64,000 bases of DNA from positions 31,623,200 to 31,687,199 of the forward strand of contig NC_079427.1 in the NCBI RefSeq assembly GCF_026213295.1, read 5' to 3'. Below, piece after piece: positions 54,231 to 64,000 of the stretch (positions are counted from its first letter, which is position 1; each line of letters starts with the position of its first letter). Under the pieces are notes generated by a model. That model was given only the letters and a program-made list of their open reading frames with translations, did not search any database and was not told the DNA's origin. The position numbers were made by a program, and so were the translations under genes. The DNA is from Gadus chalcogrammus. Its lineage: Eukaryota; Chordata; Actinopteri; Gadiformes; Gadidae.

Positions 54231-55010
54231 CCACTCGATTGGATTATAGAAAATATATTGCTGTAACTCTAATTAAGCATTTGTTATTAAAATTCACTCC
54301 AAATGAATGTGAATAAAATAATTCACTAGTGATGGGTCGGTCGCGAACGATTCGGTCAGAACAAACCAATCTAGAAGGTGAACGACGAGAACTGATTCCC
54401 AAAACAAGAGAACTGATTTTATTTATTTATTTATTTATTTATTTTTTCCAAAGGTCACGTAAATAAAATATACAAACAGAGCTTTTTCTCCCCGCAACCT
54501 TATATTGATTGAGTCTAAAACATTCTCATCGATTCAGCCAATGAGAGCAGGTAGCAATCAAGTTGCCATGGCCCATGGGTAAACCAATGATTAGGCACCA
54601 CCACACAAGTTAACTAAAGATCGCTGTAGGCTTAAATATCATGCAAGCACTTATTTTTATTTTGTTCTACGTCACAATTGCATGCTTTAATAAAGCATTG
54701 TTTTTATCTACCATTACGAGTTTCGTTTGGTTTAGTTGCTAACGTGCTTCACTGCTTAATAACTCTACTTGGAAGACGCCATTTAATACTGCACCCCATT
54801 ATGTATTGAGGGTATTTATGAAAAAAGGCTTTATTTATGTAACCAACAGGGGGTGCTGAAGCTCATTATTTGTACCACTTGGCTAGAAAACCAAACAGCA
54901 CTCCCTTTCAAACTATCTATGCAGGTTATGTCCAATGAAGAAACAGAAATGGGACCATGTAATCAAGAATATAAATGTAGACACTAAACACAATAAATAT
55001 ACTGGATGGC
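54231..55010. other. unassigned, with hAT-like and (TTTA)n motifs
   Basis: GATGGGTCGGTCGCGAACGA at about 54333 resembles a fish hAT MITE end and is similar to GGGTCGTTCACCACCGAA at 53650. A (TTTA)n run lies at 54418-54446. No gene. Confidence 0.35.
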
Positions 55011-55274
55011 AACCAGGGGGGTATACCACGAACTTTGCTGAACATACCCAGGCTTTCTTGGGAAAACCTGGCTCGACAGAGCCGCAACTCGCAATCAGAG
55101 TTAAATGGTACCACGACGCTCACTTTAGATTCAATTAGTTGAACCAGGTTTTCCGCTTTAGGTTCAATGCGCGTTCACATAAAAGGGGCGTTTCTCGCGT
55201 CATTTGACTCCCCCTTATGCTAAATAAATCGCGCGAGAGCGGTGTATTTCATCCAAGGCGAGCAGTGTATTATC

Positions 55275-55386
55275 ATGAACTCCTACGAGAAATTCAAAGT
55301 TCAAATCACAGCCACGGGGAACACGGTCGCCCATAATATGGCTAGGGTGGCGTGCTGGCAAAAAATAGCCGACCGTGTTAATTCGT
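55275..55386 (+). pseudogene. Harbinger Myb-like first exon (remnant D)
   Basis: MNSYEKFKVQITATGNTVAH opens a short exon ending W-Q-K-I-A-D-R-V-N-S at a GTAAGT donor (55387). This is the same start-plus-WQxIADRVN pattern as in elements A and B. The usual acidic first helix (residues like E-L-x-x-L) is shortened, suggesting a deletion. No second exon was found. Confidence 0.6.
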
Positions 55387-55760
55387 AAGTGAAAAGATTC
55401 TGCATATTGTCTAAAAAAGATTATGTATCATCATCCCTTTTACCCCCCATGTTTGCTCCTATGAACATGGGGCCAAGTCAAAAATAAATATAAAAATATT
55501 ATTCAATGTGGTAAGTTGTAAGCACCCATTTGAATAATTTCAGGTGAATCTAGCCTATGATTTGGTTTTCCGACTATGGAGGTGATTTTTCTTAATAATT
55601 CTCACAGCTATAATATGAATTTGTAGAATAAAAAATGCCTCGGCCTATTTGTGTCACTGACATAGCGGTTATATAAGGGATAATGGACAACACGGCACTT
55701 GACCATATTTACGTTAAACGTGCGGGGTCACTTTCGAACTTGACACACTGCGCAACACTA

Positions 55761-56594
55761 GCCGCGTTTACATGGCACATCTGATCCGCATAGATTTCTA
55801 TGCGGAATAGATCTGTTCCTAAAATGTGATCCCCTACTGTATGCATGGCAGTAACAAAAGTGTCCGTTATGTCTCTCGCGCACACCTGACACATCTCTGG
55901 ACCGGCGGCGACATAATGGACGTCCTATCGCTATTTGGCATTGTGAATTTGATTTTAATGAAAGCACAGCAGGAGAGAGCTTTTCTCTGCCTGCTCCTTC
56001 AATTAAGAAGGAGGACAGCACAGCTACGTCCGATCTTTATATTTACCCCCACCTCCGCCGCAAACAAGAGGAATTTAGATGCGAGTCCGCAGCCAAGACT
56101 GGTGGGAGAGAGTGGTCTCTCTAAATTAAGAAGTATTTTAACGTTCAGCCTGCAAAAGTACTAGTATTAGCCTACTCATTTACAGTTATCTCGGACGCGC
56201 GCGGACACTACGATACGCTAACACGTCATTAATAAACACCCATGTCCCGTCACTTAGCAACCGGACACGCTTACCGGACTACTTACGTTACGAACAAAGA
56301 CGTGAATCAGGCAATAAATCCACTTTCCTTGACAGCGGTCAAGTTCAGTGTGCATAAAAGTACCAACGGAGCTCAGTGGACCAATTGCGAACTACTGCAG
56401 CTGCTCTAAATTAAACCCCAATCTGTTCGGAATAAGTGTATACATGTCGATTAAAACGGACTACACCACCTCTTCTATTCGGCATAGAATTCTATGCCGA
56501 ACAGATAATTGTATTCCGAATGAGGCGTATATATGATCATTTTCTAGTCCGCATAGAAATCTATGCGGATCAGATGTGTCCATGTAAACGCGGC
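55761..56594. mobile_element. 834-bp long-TIR element
   Basis: Inverted ends GCCGCGTTTACATGG ... with about 48 bp matching (one indel), flanked by TA on both sides (55759-55760 and 56595-56596). Inside the ends are further small palindromes of TCCGCATAGATTTCTATGCGGA type. No transposase. A TA duplication occurs in Tc1/mariner, but the long GC-rich ends are unusual for that group. It lies in the HARBI1-like exon of remnant D. Confidence 0.75.
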
Positions 56595-56596
56595 TA

Positions 56597-56802
56597 GTAA
56601 GTGCATGGCTTCTTTGTGTAGCATTGACTACATACGGTCCATCAAGGAAGATCAAATAACGAATACCCTCTGATGAGAATCTGTATCTCTCATAAAGAAT
56701 ATCGTCAGACAATGCCAAGGGATCGGTTCTGTCCCGAAAAACCCTCTGTCTCTGGAGATACGCCTGTACGATAAGTGCGCCGAGGTCCACGGGAAGACCC
56801 AC
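56597..56802 (-). pseudogene. HARBI1-like N-terminal exon fragment
   Basis: From 56802 on the minus strand: VDLGALIVQAYLQRQRVFRD, RTDPLALSDDILYERYRF, SSEGIRYLI and N-A-T-Q-R-S-H-A-L, all typical of HARBI1 N-terminal helices before the catalytic core. The reading stops being transposase-like where the inverted-repeat element begins at 56594. The catalytic domain is not found on the other side. Confidence 0.7.
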
Positions 56803-57129
56803 AAATGGTGACGCAGGGTTAGGGTTAGGGAGGAGGGGCTAGGAAGCTGCGCACGCCGATATAAGTAGCCGATCTCCGGGTAGACTAAGCTGAAAAGCTG
56901 CTCCCGACCAGGGCCCGGATTCACAAAAGTGTTCTTAATATAAAACTTAAGACGATTCTTAAGAAAAAATATAAGAAGTTCCTAAGAATCTTCTTAAACG
57001 CTATTCACCATTTTCTTCTTAAGAATTGTCGATTGACTTACGAACTTCTTAGTTTTCTCACTTAGGATGTTCTTAGATTTTTATCTTTATCTTAAGAACG
57101 CTCGCGATGTTTTTGAACCAAAGACAGTT

Positions 57130-57486
57130 GAGACATCGCCTGTCAACGAAGCAAAAACTTGTCCAAACAGGAGTTGGAGGTGATGGTCGATGAGATCATC
57201 ATCAGAAATAGATTATTGTTTGGCAAGCTAGACAGTATGATAACATCGGAAAACAAAAAGAGGGCGTGGGCCAAAGTTGCCCAGACTGTATCTGCAGTGG
57301 CGGATATAGGAATCGTTCGCGATGTCAACGCTGTAAAAAAAAAAGTGGGCGGACATCAAATCTATTGTAAAAAAGAAGGGAACGGAGAGGGCAAGAGAGT
57401 TGAAAAAAAACGGAGGAGGGTAGACAACAATCCAGCTGGACCCACTGGAGGAGAAATTGTTGGGGGCGATTGCCGAAACGTTAGTT
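57130..57486 (+). pseudogene. Harbinger Myb/SANT-like exon, A10 frameshift (copy 3)
   Basis: Nearly identical to the copy-2 gene: SKQELEVMVDEIIIRNRLLF, ENKKRAWAKVAQTVSAVA, VRDVNAVKKK. It has lost about 23 bases around the start codon region, so no good ATG precedes S-K-Q. The same run of ten A (57335-57344) shifts the frame. It ends at 57486, where transposase exon 2 sequence begins without an intron. Confidence 0.75.
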
Positions 57487-58064
57487 GAAGGAAAAATTTC
57501 CACTCGATAAACACACAGGTCACATGTGATGCAACGCTCCGAGTGACAGACCTTGTTGCGAAGTGGCCGGTTAGCACCCACGGCTCCTTTTGTTCTCATG
57601 AATTCAGGAACAGGCATTAAATTGAATGAGGGAGAAATGCCCGGTGGTTGGTTGTTAGGTGAGAACTACACATGAATTCTACTTTTAGGTTAAAACAAAA
57701 ACATACTGTATTGCCCTAACTAATGTCCTCTATGACAGGAGACAGTGGCTATGCCTTAAGACCATGGTTGATGACACCCATCCTTCACCCTGCAACAGAG
57801 CCAGATGAGCGCTACAGCCGGGCACAACGAAAAACAGCTCATTGGGGTAGTGAAGTCAAGGTTTAGGTGTATCGACCGTTCTGGTGGAGTGCTCCAGTAC
57901 ACTCCTGAGAGGGCATGTACAATTATTACCTGTGCTTTTATCCTCCACAACATCTGAATTATGTACCTCTTGCCAATCCCTGACATCCCAGATGATGATG
58001 ACCCCGAGGGAGATGTCCCAGTCCCTGCCCCATGTAACACTTGTGCAAGTGAGACAAGACCTCA
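57487..58064 (+). pseudogene. HARBI1-like exons 2-3, defective (copy 3)
   Basis: Exon 2-like sequence (57487-57658) retains the NSGTGIK and MPGGWLL motifs but shows frameshifts before them; the catalytic Asp motif reads STHG, so the Asp is replaced by Gly. After a GTGAG donor, the exon 3-like part from about 57736 has GDSGYALRPWL and RYSRAQRKT. It then lacks about 14 bases covering the E-R-C segment with the catalytic Glu, and continues VVKSRFRCIDRSGGVLQY with a later stop at HNI. It cannot be an active enzyme. Confidence 0.8.
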
Positions 58065-58129
58065 ATAAAAAAAAACACAATAAACAACAAATGAAAACCT
58101 CTGAGTGATTGCTATTTTATTCTAGGTTC

Positions 58130-58529
58130 AACATTCTTTTTTTTTTTAAATCAAACTTGGCTTGGGCAAGGCGAAGCTTCTCCCTCTCGACAAGCAGCTT
58201 TTCCCTCTCCACCTGCAGAAGTTGCTCCTGAGTATGCCTCAGCATTTTAACTTCCTCCAAAAGCTGACGCTGAAGGGAGACCATGTCCTCTGTCAGGGCA
58301 AACGTTTGAGCAGGCTATTTTCCGAACCGTAAGGTAAAGCTGCAACCGGGTTGGCTAGCATATGTTTGGGACAGTCAAAGGTTTGCTGATTAAAGTACTC
58401 AGACTCACCATTTACTTTATATTCCACGGGCGTTGGGAATGGGTTGGTCAACCTTGATGGCGGTGGCATGGGGGGCAACCCCTTGCTAGCCGCGAAGGGG
58501 TTAGTGCCGTCGGCATATTGACCGTCCAT
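58130..58529 (-). pseudogene. Myb-type Harbinger protein C-terminus
   Basis: Minus strand. MDGQYADGTNPFAASKG opens a Pro/Asn-rich frame (58529-58293). A shifted frame then gives a coiled coil: DMVSLQRQLLEEVKMLR, TQEQLLQVEREKLLVERE, KLRLAQAKFDLKKK. Such a Leu/Glu/Arg coil is the usual end of Harbinger Myb-like proteins and probably mediates oligomerisation. The frame break near 58300 makes it a relic. Confidence 0.6.
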
Positions 58530-58560
58530 GTGGTTAACTGGGTCAATATCGGTGTCTCTT

Positions 58561-59000
58561 AAAGCCTTAAAAAATGGGGTGGTGCTTACGTTTGAGCACT
58601 CGACAGGCCTCCCATTAATGTCACCTCATTGAAGACCAATTTTCTGCTGCTTTTCAGTGTGTTAAGGCATTGTACTTTCGGATCTGAGCTGCCGGTCTGC
58701 CGCCGAGTTCCCCCCGCCGGAGCTGCTCGTCTGCCGGTCCACAAAATCTTAGCTATGCTCTGATTGGAGGGGTGAGGAGAAGTGGGCGGTAATAGTCAAC
58801 TCTCTTCCTACGTAGGAGGGGGCGCTGAAACTGACTTGCTTGTTTGGTAACTGTAGGCGGGGTAGTTTCAGAAATGAATATCTCACTCAAAAAATCATGT
58901 ACAGACTTTTTTCAAAGTTTTTATGCGTGTGGGAGCACCAGAGACCCAAAATAACACCCAAAGTCCCAGGAAAAGTGTTATTTTCATATGTCCCCTTTAA
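58561..59000. other. possible TTAA MITE, right half
   Basis: Ends in TCATATGTCCCCTTTAA at 58984-59000, like the AGGAGACATA end of the TTAA element at 53693. A matching left end is not clear. The interior is GC-rich with no gene. Confidence 0.4.
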
Positions 59001-59694
59001 CTCTTCTCTTTATTTGTTTCAATTTTTTTTACATTTTTTAAATGGTGTGCATGTTTGCATTGTTTACTCCATTTAGACTGTTCAAATACCTTAACTTGAT
59101 TTAAGCCATTTGACATTTCTTTACGTTTTCAACTATGTGCAGGGCCGGATTAACAATTTTCTGTGCCCTGGGCAACGAGGCTCAAGGGCCCCCCCCCCCG
59201 CCGCCGCCAAATAATCGTAAAGTCGCTATCATCAGAACTTGGTGGCTTGATGAGTACTTATTGAATGTTTCAATTGTCTTGACAGCAAACAGCTAGGTAG
59301 GCCTAAACTTAAAACCGTAGAACATTTTAAAAATGTGAAATTATCACCAGCCATGAAGCAGGCAATTAGTGTGTTTTTAGTAAAAATAAACCATTGGCTA
59401 CACTGTTGCATGTGATTTCAAAGTCAAGATCATGTTTATTGTATCACAATGCAACATTTGATGTTGATTACTTCACTACTATATATCCTTATAATTGTAT
59501 TTAAACAAATGGACCTTACAACTGGCCTCCCTTAAAGACTGAACTCATGACTACACAAACAATTATGAGGCCTAATGACCTATCTTTACTTTTAAAACTT
59601 CTCTCATTAACACACACTTATTAATTCCAGTAACCATTCCAACCAATAACCAATTCCAGCAGTAACAATTAACACTAGAATTCATACACACATA

Positions 59695-59802
59695 TTATAT
59701 CAATTCATATACATATATATATATTATATCAATTCATATACATATACATTATATCAATTCATATACACATATATATCATATCAATTCATATACACATATT
59801 AG
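59695..59802. repeat. AT-rich tandem repeat, about 31 bp x 4
   Basis: Repeats of ATATCAATTCATATACA with TA-rich spacers, in the 3' non-coding part of the hAT element. Confidence 0.85.
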
Positions 59803-59988
59803 CCTAATTATTTACTCACATTAAAACACATATTACTAACTCAAACAAGTAATGCCTCACAACTGTCCATTTTTCAACACTGAACTCATGAAGAAACAAA
59901 CAATTAAGTGATTAGGCCTAATGACCTATCTTAGCTTTTAAAACTTCTCACATCAACACATACAGTTAATTATGTTCTCCATAGAAGA

Positions 59989-62575
59989 TTACTCAGTGGC
60001 CTTCCTTCTAGACTTCAAATATGCAAACTGGTGCACAATATCTTCAAAATCAATTCCCTCAACAACTTCATTTTCTATGGACAGTAAAGAAAGGGCAGAA
60101 AGTCTTGCCTGTGTCATAGTGGTTCTTAATGCATTTTTAACTCGTTTTAAACCAGAAAACGACCTCTCACCCTCACAATTTGAGACGGGCAGAGTTAAAA
60201 ACATTTTAAGTGCAACATATATATTTGGGAATGTTGTTTTAAGGCCATTTGTTTCAAGAATCTGCAATATTTTAACAGGGGAAGTCTCACTCGGCACAAA
60301 GTGTGTGAACTGCATGAGCTCGTCTGCTAAGGAAGCATCTAGGTCTGTAGGATATGTGGATGTCAGCCTAGCAGCTCAGTCGCACACATCACGCTCAACA
60401 TAGTCCCTGTCAAATAAGACGCCAAAGAGCTCACACACATCTGTGTAGGCACCGATCCGTTTGGTTAGGCAAGCAGTGAGTTTGTCAATTATCACATAAT
60501 ATGTGTCCACTTTGAATTTTAGACTGCCATTACTAAAGACAACCTCCTCATCGTTGTCACTCTCGTCAGCAAATCTCTTCCTTTTTCGCCTACGTGAAAT
60601 GTCATATTGATAATCCTGTGTAGCACTGACAGATCGTGCTGATTCTTCCAGCTCTGCAAACTGGTCTCGTAACTTGACAACATAGCAGAGCAGTGACGGT
60701 AAAAGCCGCACAGCAGTTGCTAAATCTAGGTCTCTCGTTTGGATTTTGTCACTGGTTGCTTTAAATCTGCCTAGTATTCTGTCCCACACCATGGTCATCA
60801 GAACACTTTCAAGTGTATCAAGCTTCGCAACCAGCGCAGAAGCTTCACGTTTGCATCGCTCTTTTTCGACACTGTCAGATGATATTTTGGCCAACGAATC
60901 TCGAATTGCCCTGTAATTTCGGCAAAGAGCTTTCGTAGAGTCTGCTCTACAGCTCCACCTCGTACCGCAGAGGGGATTTTAAAGTATGGCTAATGCTAAA
61001 GTCGTTTTTAAAAACTGTATTCCAGCGATGAGTTGAAGCACTGCAAAATGCATAAAGAGACTAGAAGGTCAAAAAAAGAGATGACATCTGCACTACAGTC
61101 TTCAATGGTATTAACACCAACAAGGTTTAATGAGTGGGCGGCACACGGTGTATAGTGGATTAGTGGGTTAACTTTTTTTAAGTGAGCTTGGAGTCCGTTA
61201 TACTTGCCTGACATGTTGCTAGCATTATCATAACTTTGACCACGACAGTTCGCCATGTCCAGGCCAAGGTTTCGCACCATGCTAATTACAGTCTCCGCTA
61301 AACTAAGGCCTGTGTGGCTGTGGATGGGCTCAAATCCAATGAACCTTTCCACTACTTTCCCACTTGCGTTAACGAATCGGAAAACAAAGGTCAGCTGATC
61401 CACATGCGAAAGATCTGGGGTGGAATCGACGATAACAGAGAAATATTTCGCCTGCTTTATTTCATCTGCAATGACTTGCTTTGCTTTGTCACCCATTAAC
61501 GCAATATATTCATCACACACAGTGGAAGAAATATATGATGGCTTACCTTTCCCCTTGTTGCCATGTTTTGCAAGGTGTTCTTTTAAAAATGGGTTGAAAT
61601 GTGCAATGACTTCCAATGTCCCAAGATAATTCCCATTATGCACTGAGCCCAACAGTTTGTTGTCGCCTCTGAATGCTAACCCCCTAGCTGCCAAAAACTT
61701 GATGACAGTAACCACACGCCTGAGTACCTCGGTCCAGTACCGATTTTCTGCCTCACATTGTCGGACAAGTGCAGCATCCACTCGGCAACCGACTTGGGAT
61801 CTCTGTATTAGAGACAACATATTCCGTCTGTGTTCAAAACTTCTTTCATGGTCCCCGATCCTCTCAGAGTGTTTCCAATCGCTAAATCCACTGATGAAGG
61901 CGTGTTTTTGGGTTTGGGGTGACAGGAGTTTGCAGGCATGACAATAGACAGAGCCAGTAGATGGCGAATAAAGTAGCCATTCCCTCGGGACGTCTTCATT
62001 GTTCTGGAGACGGCAATTAAATAAGTCATTCGTGAGAGAGCGGGTTCGACACCCAAGCCCAGACTCCCTCACTGATGCTGGGTACCTGCTTGCCCGGTTG
62101 TGGAAGGCAGCGGGTCCTCTGTGGATGGCTTCCTCCCTCAGCGTCTCTGTCAGGGGTCCCCAAAGTGCCGGATCTGAGGGTAGTGTGAAGGTGGTGCAGG
62201 GGCTCAGCTCCTTCAGTTGGACTTTCATCATGTTTGTTGTGATGTGGAGGCTGTTCATCCTCTTGTTCTTTGCTCAGCTGGCTGTCGTCCCATTGCTCGG
62301 TGCTAGCTTCCACCACTGGTGGGAGCCTGACGGCTAGTGCTAGCACCACTAAAGTTAACGGTAGGCGTTTCCACAGCCACCACAGGTGAAAGAGGGATTT
62401 TATCGTTTTCATCGCCTTTTCTCACAGGGCACTGATTTGGAGAGAAAAATTTGGCTATCTTTGGTACGTGTTTCAAATTGTCGGCAAACTTCAATTCTTT
62501 TTTTCGTTTCAATTTTCTTTTAGCACTCCCGCTCAACTGCTTCTCCATCTTGCTACACTGCTTCTCCCCATACAA
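59989..62575 (-). pseudogene. hAT transposase, ZMYM1/TTF-type
   Basis: Read from 62575 on the minus strand. The basic N-terminus MEKQLSGSAKRKLKRKK lies in one frame, an acidic linker (QLSKEQEDEQPPHH) in a second, and the main frame (62258-61008) holds a TTF zinc finger (VYCHACKLL ... GFSDWKH ... HERSFEHRRN). A DUF4371-like RNase H core start follows: VDSTPDLSHVDQLTFVFR, MSGKYNGLQAHLKK, CAAHSLNLVG. After a frameshift near 61000 it continues W-S-C-R-A-D to DVCD, one in-frame TGA at 60378-60376, and the hAT dimerisation tail (VSNCEGERSFSGLKRVK, LSALSLLSIENE). In total at least three frame changes and one stop. Confidence 0.88.
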
Positions 62576-62856
62576 CGCTCATCTCCAGCCTCAGCGGCAT
62601 TTGTGCAGGCAGACTAGACTACACAAACAATGTTTTCAGACTACACAAACACTGTTTTTGCCGCTTCTAGAATACACAAACAGTTTTTTTTATATTTTGA
62701 TCGAACGAGTTGCAATAAAGTGCTCACATCAAGGAAAGTAAGGACTGCGTTCATAACGTGATATTTGTCAACAACGTTGTCAAGGGCCCCTTTGATGTCA
62801 CGGGCCCTGGGCAAGTGCCCAGTTGCCCTAATGGTTAATCCGGCCTTGACTATGTG

Positions 62857-64000
62857 GCTTTATCAAAACATATTTCAAACTCACTTTGCACTAAAGCACT
62901 TTTCTGCAGGAAATGCATTTTCTAGTTCTTATGTTATTGAATTTGAACTTTTTAGCATTTGGATAGTTGATCAATGTATTAATCCTGCAGTGTACAGTAT
63001 GTGTATTTTATGGTGTGTTCCTCAATCCTCGGACGCCAGACTTCCGAGTCGAAAGTTGAAGATCTCCCAGCTCTCTTGCGGCATTTCTCGGAGGCAAGCC
63101 CCCTTTTGTCTTCATCTTTTGGAAATCTGAGAGTATAACGAGAGCAGTGATGACGCTCTCAACAAAATGACTGCGCCCGTGAAGAGATTTTTCTTTTGTT
63201 TTATTTGTACCACGTTGGTCATGTTATTGTAGATTTTCAATGATCTTTCCTTCTTTATTCTGGTCACCAATTTATGCATTGCAAGGGCCTGCTGTGCGTG
63301 CAATACAATGTAAAGTTGTGTTGTTTGTTTTCGGGCTGGTTTGCTAAAGATTTTACAATTGACCGCCAGTGCTACATTCGCTGTGCGAGTGAGCCTTCTG
63401 CCGGTGTCAGTGCCCTCTTGTGGCAGGGAGCGTTGCTTCCACCTGTTTGTAGACTGCTCTGACACTGAGTTTGTATTATTATTTTTCTCTTGTTTTGCAA
63501 CTTTCAAGAATTTTTCAAAAGCAGTGCCCTCGGCATGGATGCACTTGACTAGGGGGCACATTTTTATTGCTGGTGTAAACATTACGTTTGTGCCTTTGAC
63601 AGTGGGCCGTCAAAAGCCGTCCGCGACGGACATACCCCTTTGCTGTGGAAGAGGAGCGTGCATCTGGCAGACACGCTTACCCTCTCCCGGCAGCGAGCTA
63701 GGTGGACTGCTTAGACTGTGGACTGGCCTTAGTAGCCTACATCAGACGTGGCTAGCCAATCATGGCTGCCGTAGTGACAAAGTGCTTCTGAGGGATACGC
63801 GGGGAGGCGTACCCCATATGTGAGATACCTCACGAATGCTTGAAAGAGTACCCTTGGATTCCCTCCGCTTCCACGTGTCCGCAAGGATCCGCCTTTTACC
63901 GTCCAGTACGCATAGCAAGTGCGCAGACTGCTCATGCTCCAGGACACAAAGATGTTTCTTTTGAAGTGAACATGTGCCAGGAGATCTGCCCTTACCCAAA
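62857..64000. other. unassigned sequence to window end
   Basis: Continues the host sequence interrupted by the hAT element. Frames such as + 63341-63823 and - 63112-63582 show no domain. From about 63590 the sequence becomes GC-richer, with a palindromic GTGAGATACCTCAC at 63820-63833, and might be the start of another repeat that continues outside the window. Confidence 0.3.

Larger units (their letters stand above)
55011..56910. mobile_element. Harbinger-family remnant D
   Basis: The left end GGGGTATACCACGAACTTTG (about 55018) is followed by a Myb-like exon on + (55275-55386). On the minus strand near the right is a HARBI1-like N-terminal exon. The convergent arrangement matches Harbinger. 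An 834-bp inverted-repeat element interrupts the transposase part. The right terminus is not identified. Confidence 0.6.
56911..58560 (+). mobile_element. Harbinger copy 3, rearranged
   Basis: The left end GGGCCCGGATTCACAAAAGT (56911) and the CTTAAG-rich subterminal region match copies 1 and 2. It contains a Myb-like N-terminal exon (+), fused directly to HARBI1 exons 2 and 3 (+), and a Myb-type coiled-coil C-terminus on the minus strand. The right terminus is missing. The order is not that of an intact Harbinger, so it arose by deletion or template switching. Confidence 0.7.
59140..62848 (-). mobile_element. complete hAT transposon (inactivated)
   Basis: A 3709-bp element with ends CAGGGCCGGATTAACAATTT and ATGGTTAATCCGGCCTTG, flanked by perfect 8-bp duplications ACTATGTG (59132-59139 and 62849-62856). 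CTGGGCA/TGCCCAG motifs lie just inside both ends. It encodes a ZMYM1-like hAT transposase on the minus strand, broken by frameshifts and a stop. A C9-10 run follows the left end at 59190. Confidence 0.95.

Noticed and set aside
56814..56829. Telomere-like AGGGTTAGGGTTAGGG
   Set aside because: Only about two and a half TTAGGG units; too short to claim an interstitial telomere.
63590..64000. Possible left end of another DIRS-like element
   Set aside because: Only a short palindrome and GC-rich sequence support it; no coding motif before the window ends.

Overview
This 64 kb window is teleost fish nuclear DNA. The evidence is a single-exon connexin, a nine-exon wsb1 gene with vertebrate splice sites, and a dense fish-type repeat load: L2 and RTE LINEs, Ty3/gypsy, DIRS-type, hAT, PIF/Harbinger and TTAA-target elements. 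I cannot name the species. Only two host genes can be supported: a connexin on the + strand (CDS 34102-35205, 367 aa) and wsb1 on the - strand (CDS 45773 to 37118, 423 aa rebuilt from nine exons). They are convergent, about 1.9 kb apart between stop codons.

Layout. 1-7.0 kb: old DNA with hAT MITEs (three with exact 8-bp target duplications), a LINE RT scrap, a short minisatellite and a (TG)n tract. 7.17-10.3 kb: a decayed Ty3/gypsy-like element with integrase upstream of RT (Gmr1-type order). 10.3-13.3 kb: a DIRS-like tyrosine-recombinase retroelement remnant with inverted terminal repeats. 14.2-16.4 kb: a 138-bp tandem satellite that flips orientation and carries a 592-bp inverted-repeat transposon. 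16.66-23.52 kb: a Harbinger element split by a young Ty3/gypsy copy (16982-21640, LTRs differing at 2 of 384 positions). 24.3-24.7 kb: a second Harbinger scrap. 25.15-28.4 kb: a nearly full-length L2 LINE (- strand) ending in a perfect 41-bp fold-back. 29.07-30.33 kb: a hAT-like MITE. 31.3-33.2 kb: two minisatellites. 34.1-45.8 kb: connexin and wsb1. 46.16-58.5 kb: a nested cluster of Harbinger copies, one with an intact-looking HARBI1-like transposase, invaded by four TTAA-target elements, an RTE fragment, a hAT MITE and a solo LTR. 59.14-62.85 kb: a complete but inactivated hAT element with a perfect 8-bp target duplication. 62.86-64.0 kb: unassigned.

How parts relate. The connexin is a membrane channel subunit; WSB1 is a substrate-recognition subunit of an ECS ubiquitin ligase. 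They are neighbours, not a functional unit. The transposons give a readable order of nesting: Harbinger first, then TTAA elements in the CTTAAG-rich Harbinger ends, then a hAT MITE and an LTR element inside a TTAA element. I found no new host system. The most unusual signals are a minisatellite that amplifies the wsb1 exon-3 splice donor, repeated TTAA insertions into Harbinger termini, a frameshift shared by two Myb-like copies, and a recently transposed gypsy copy lacking its protease active site. All splice sites and boundaries were read by eye and no database search was possible.
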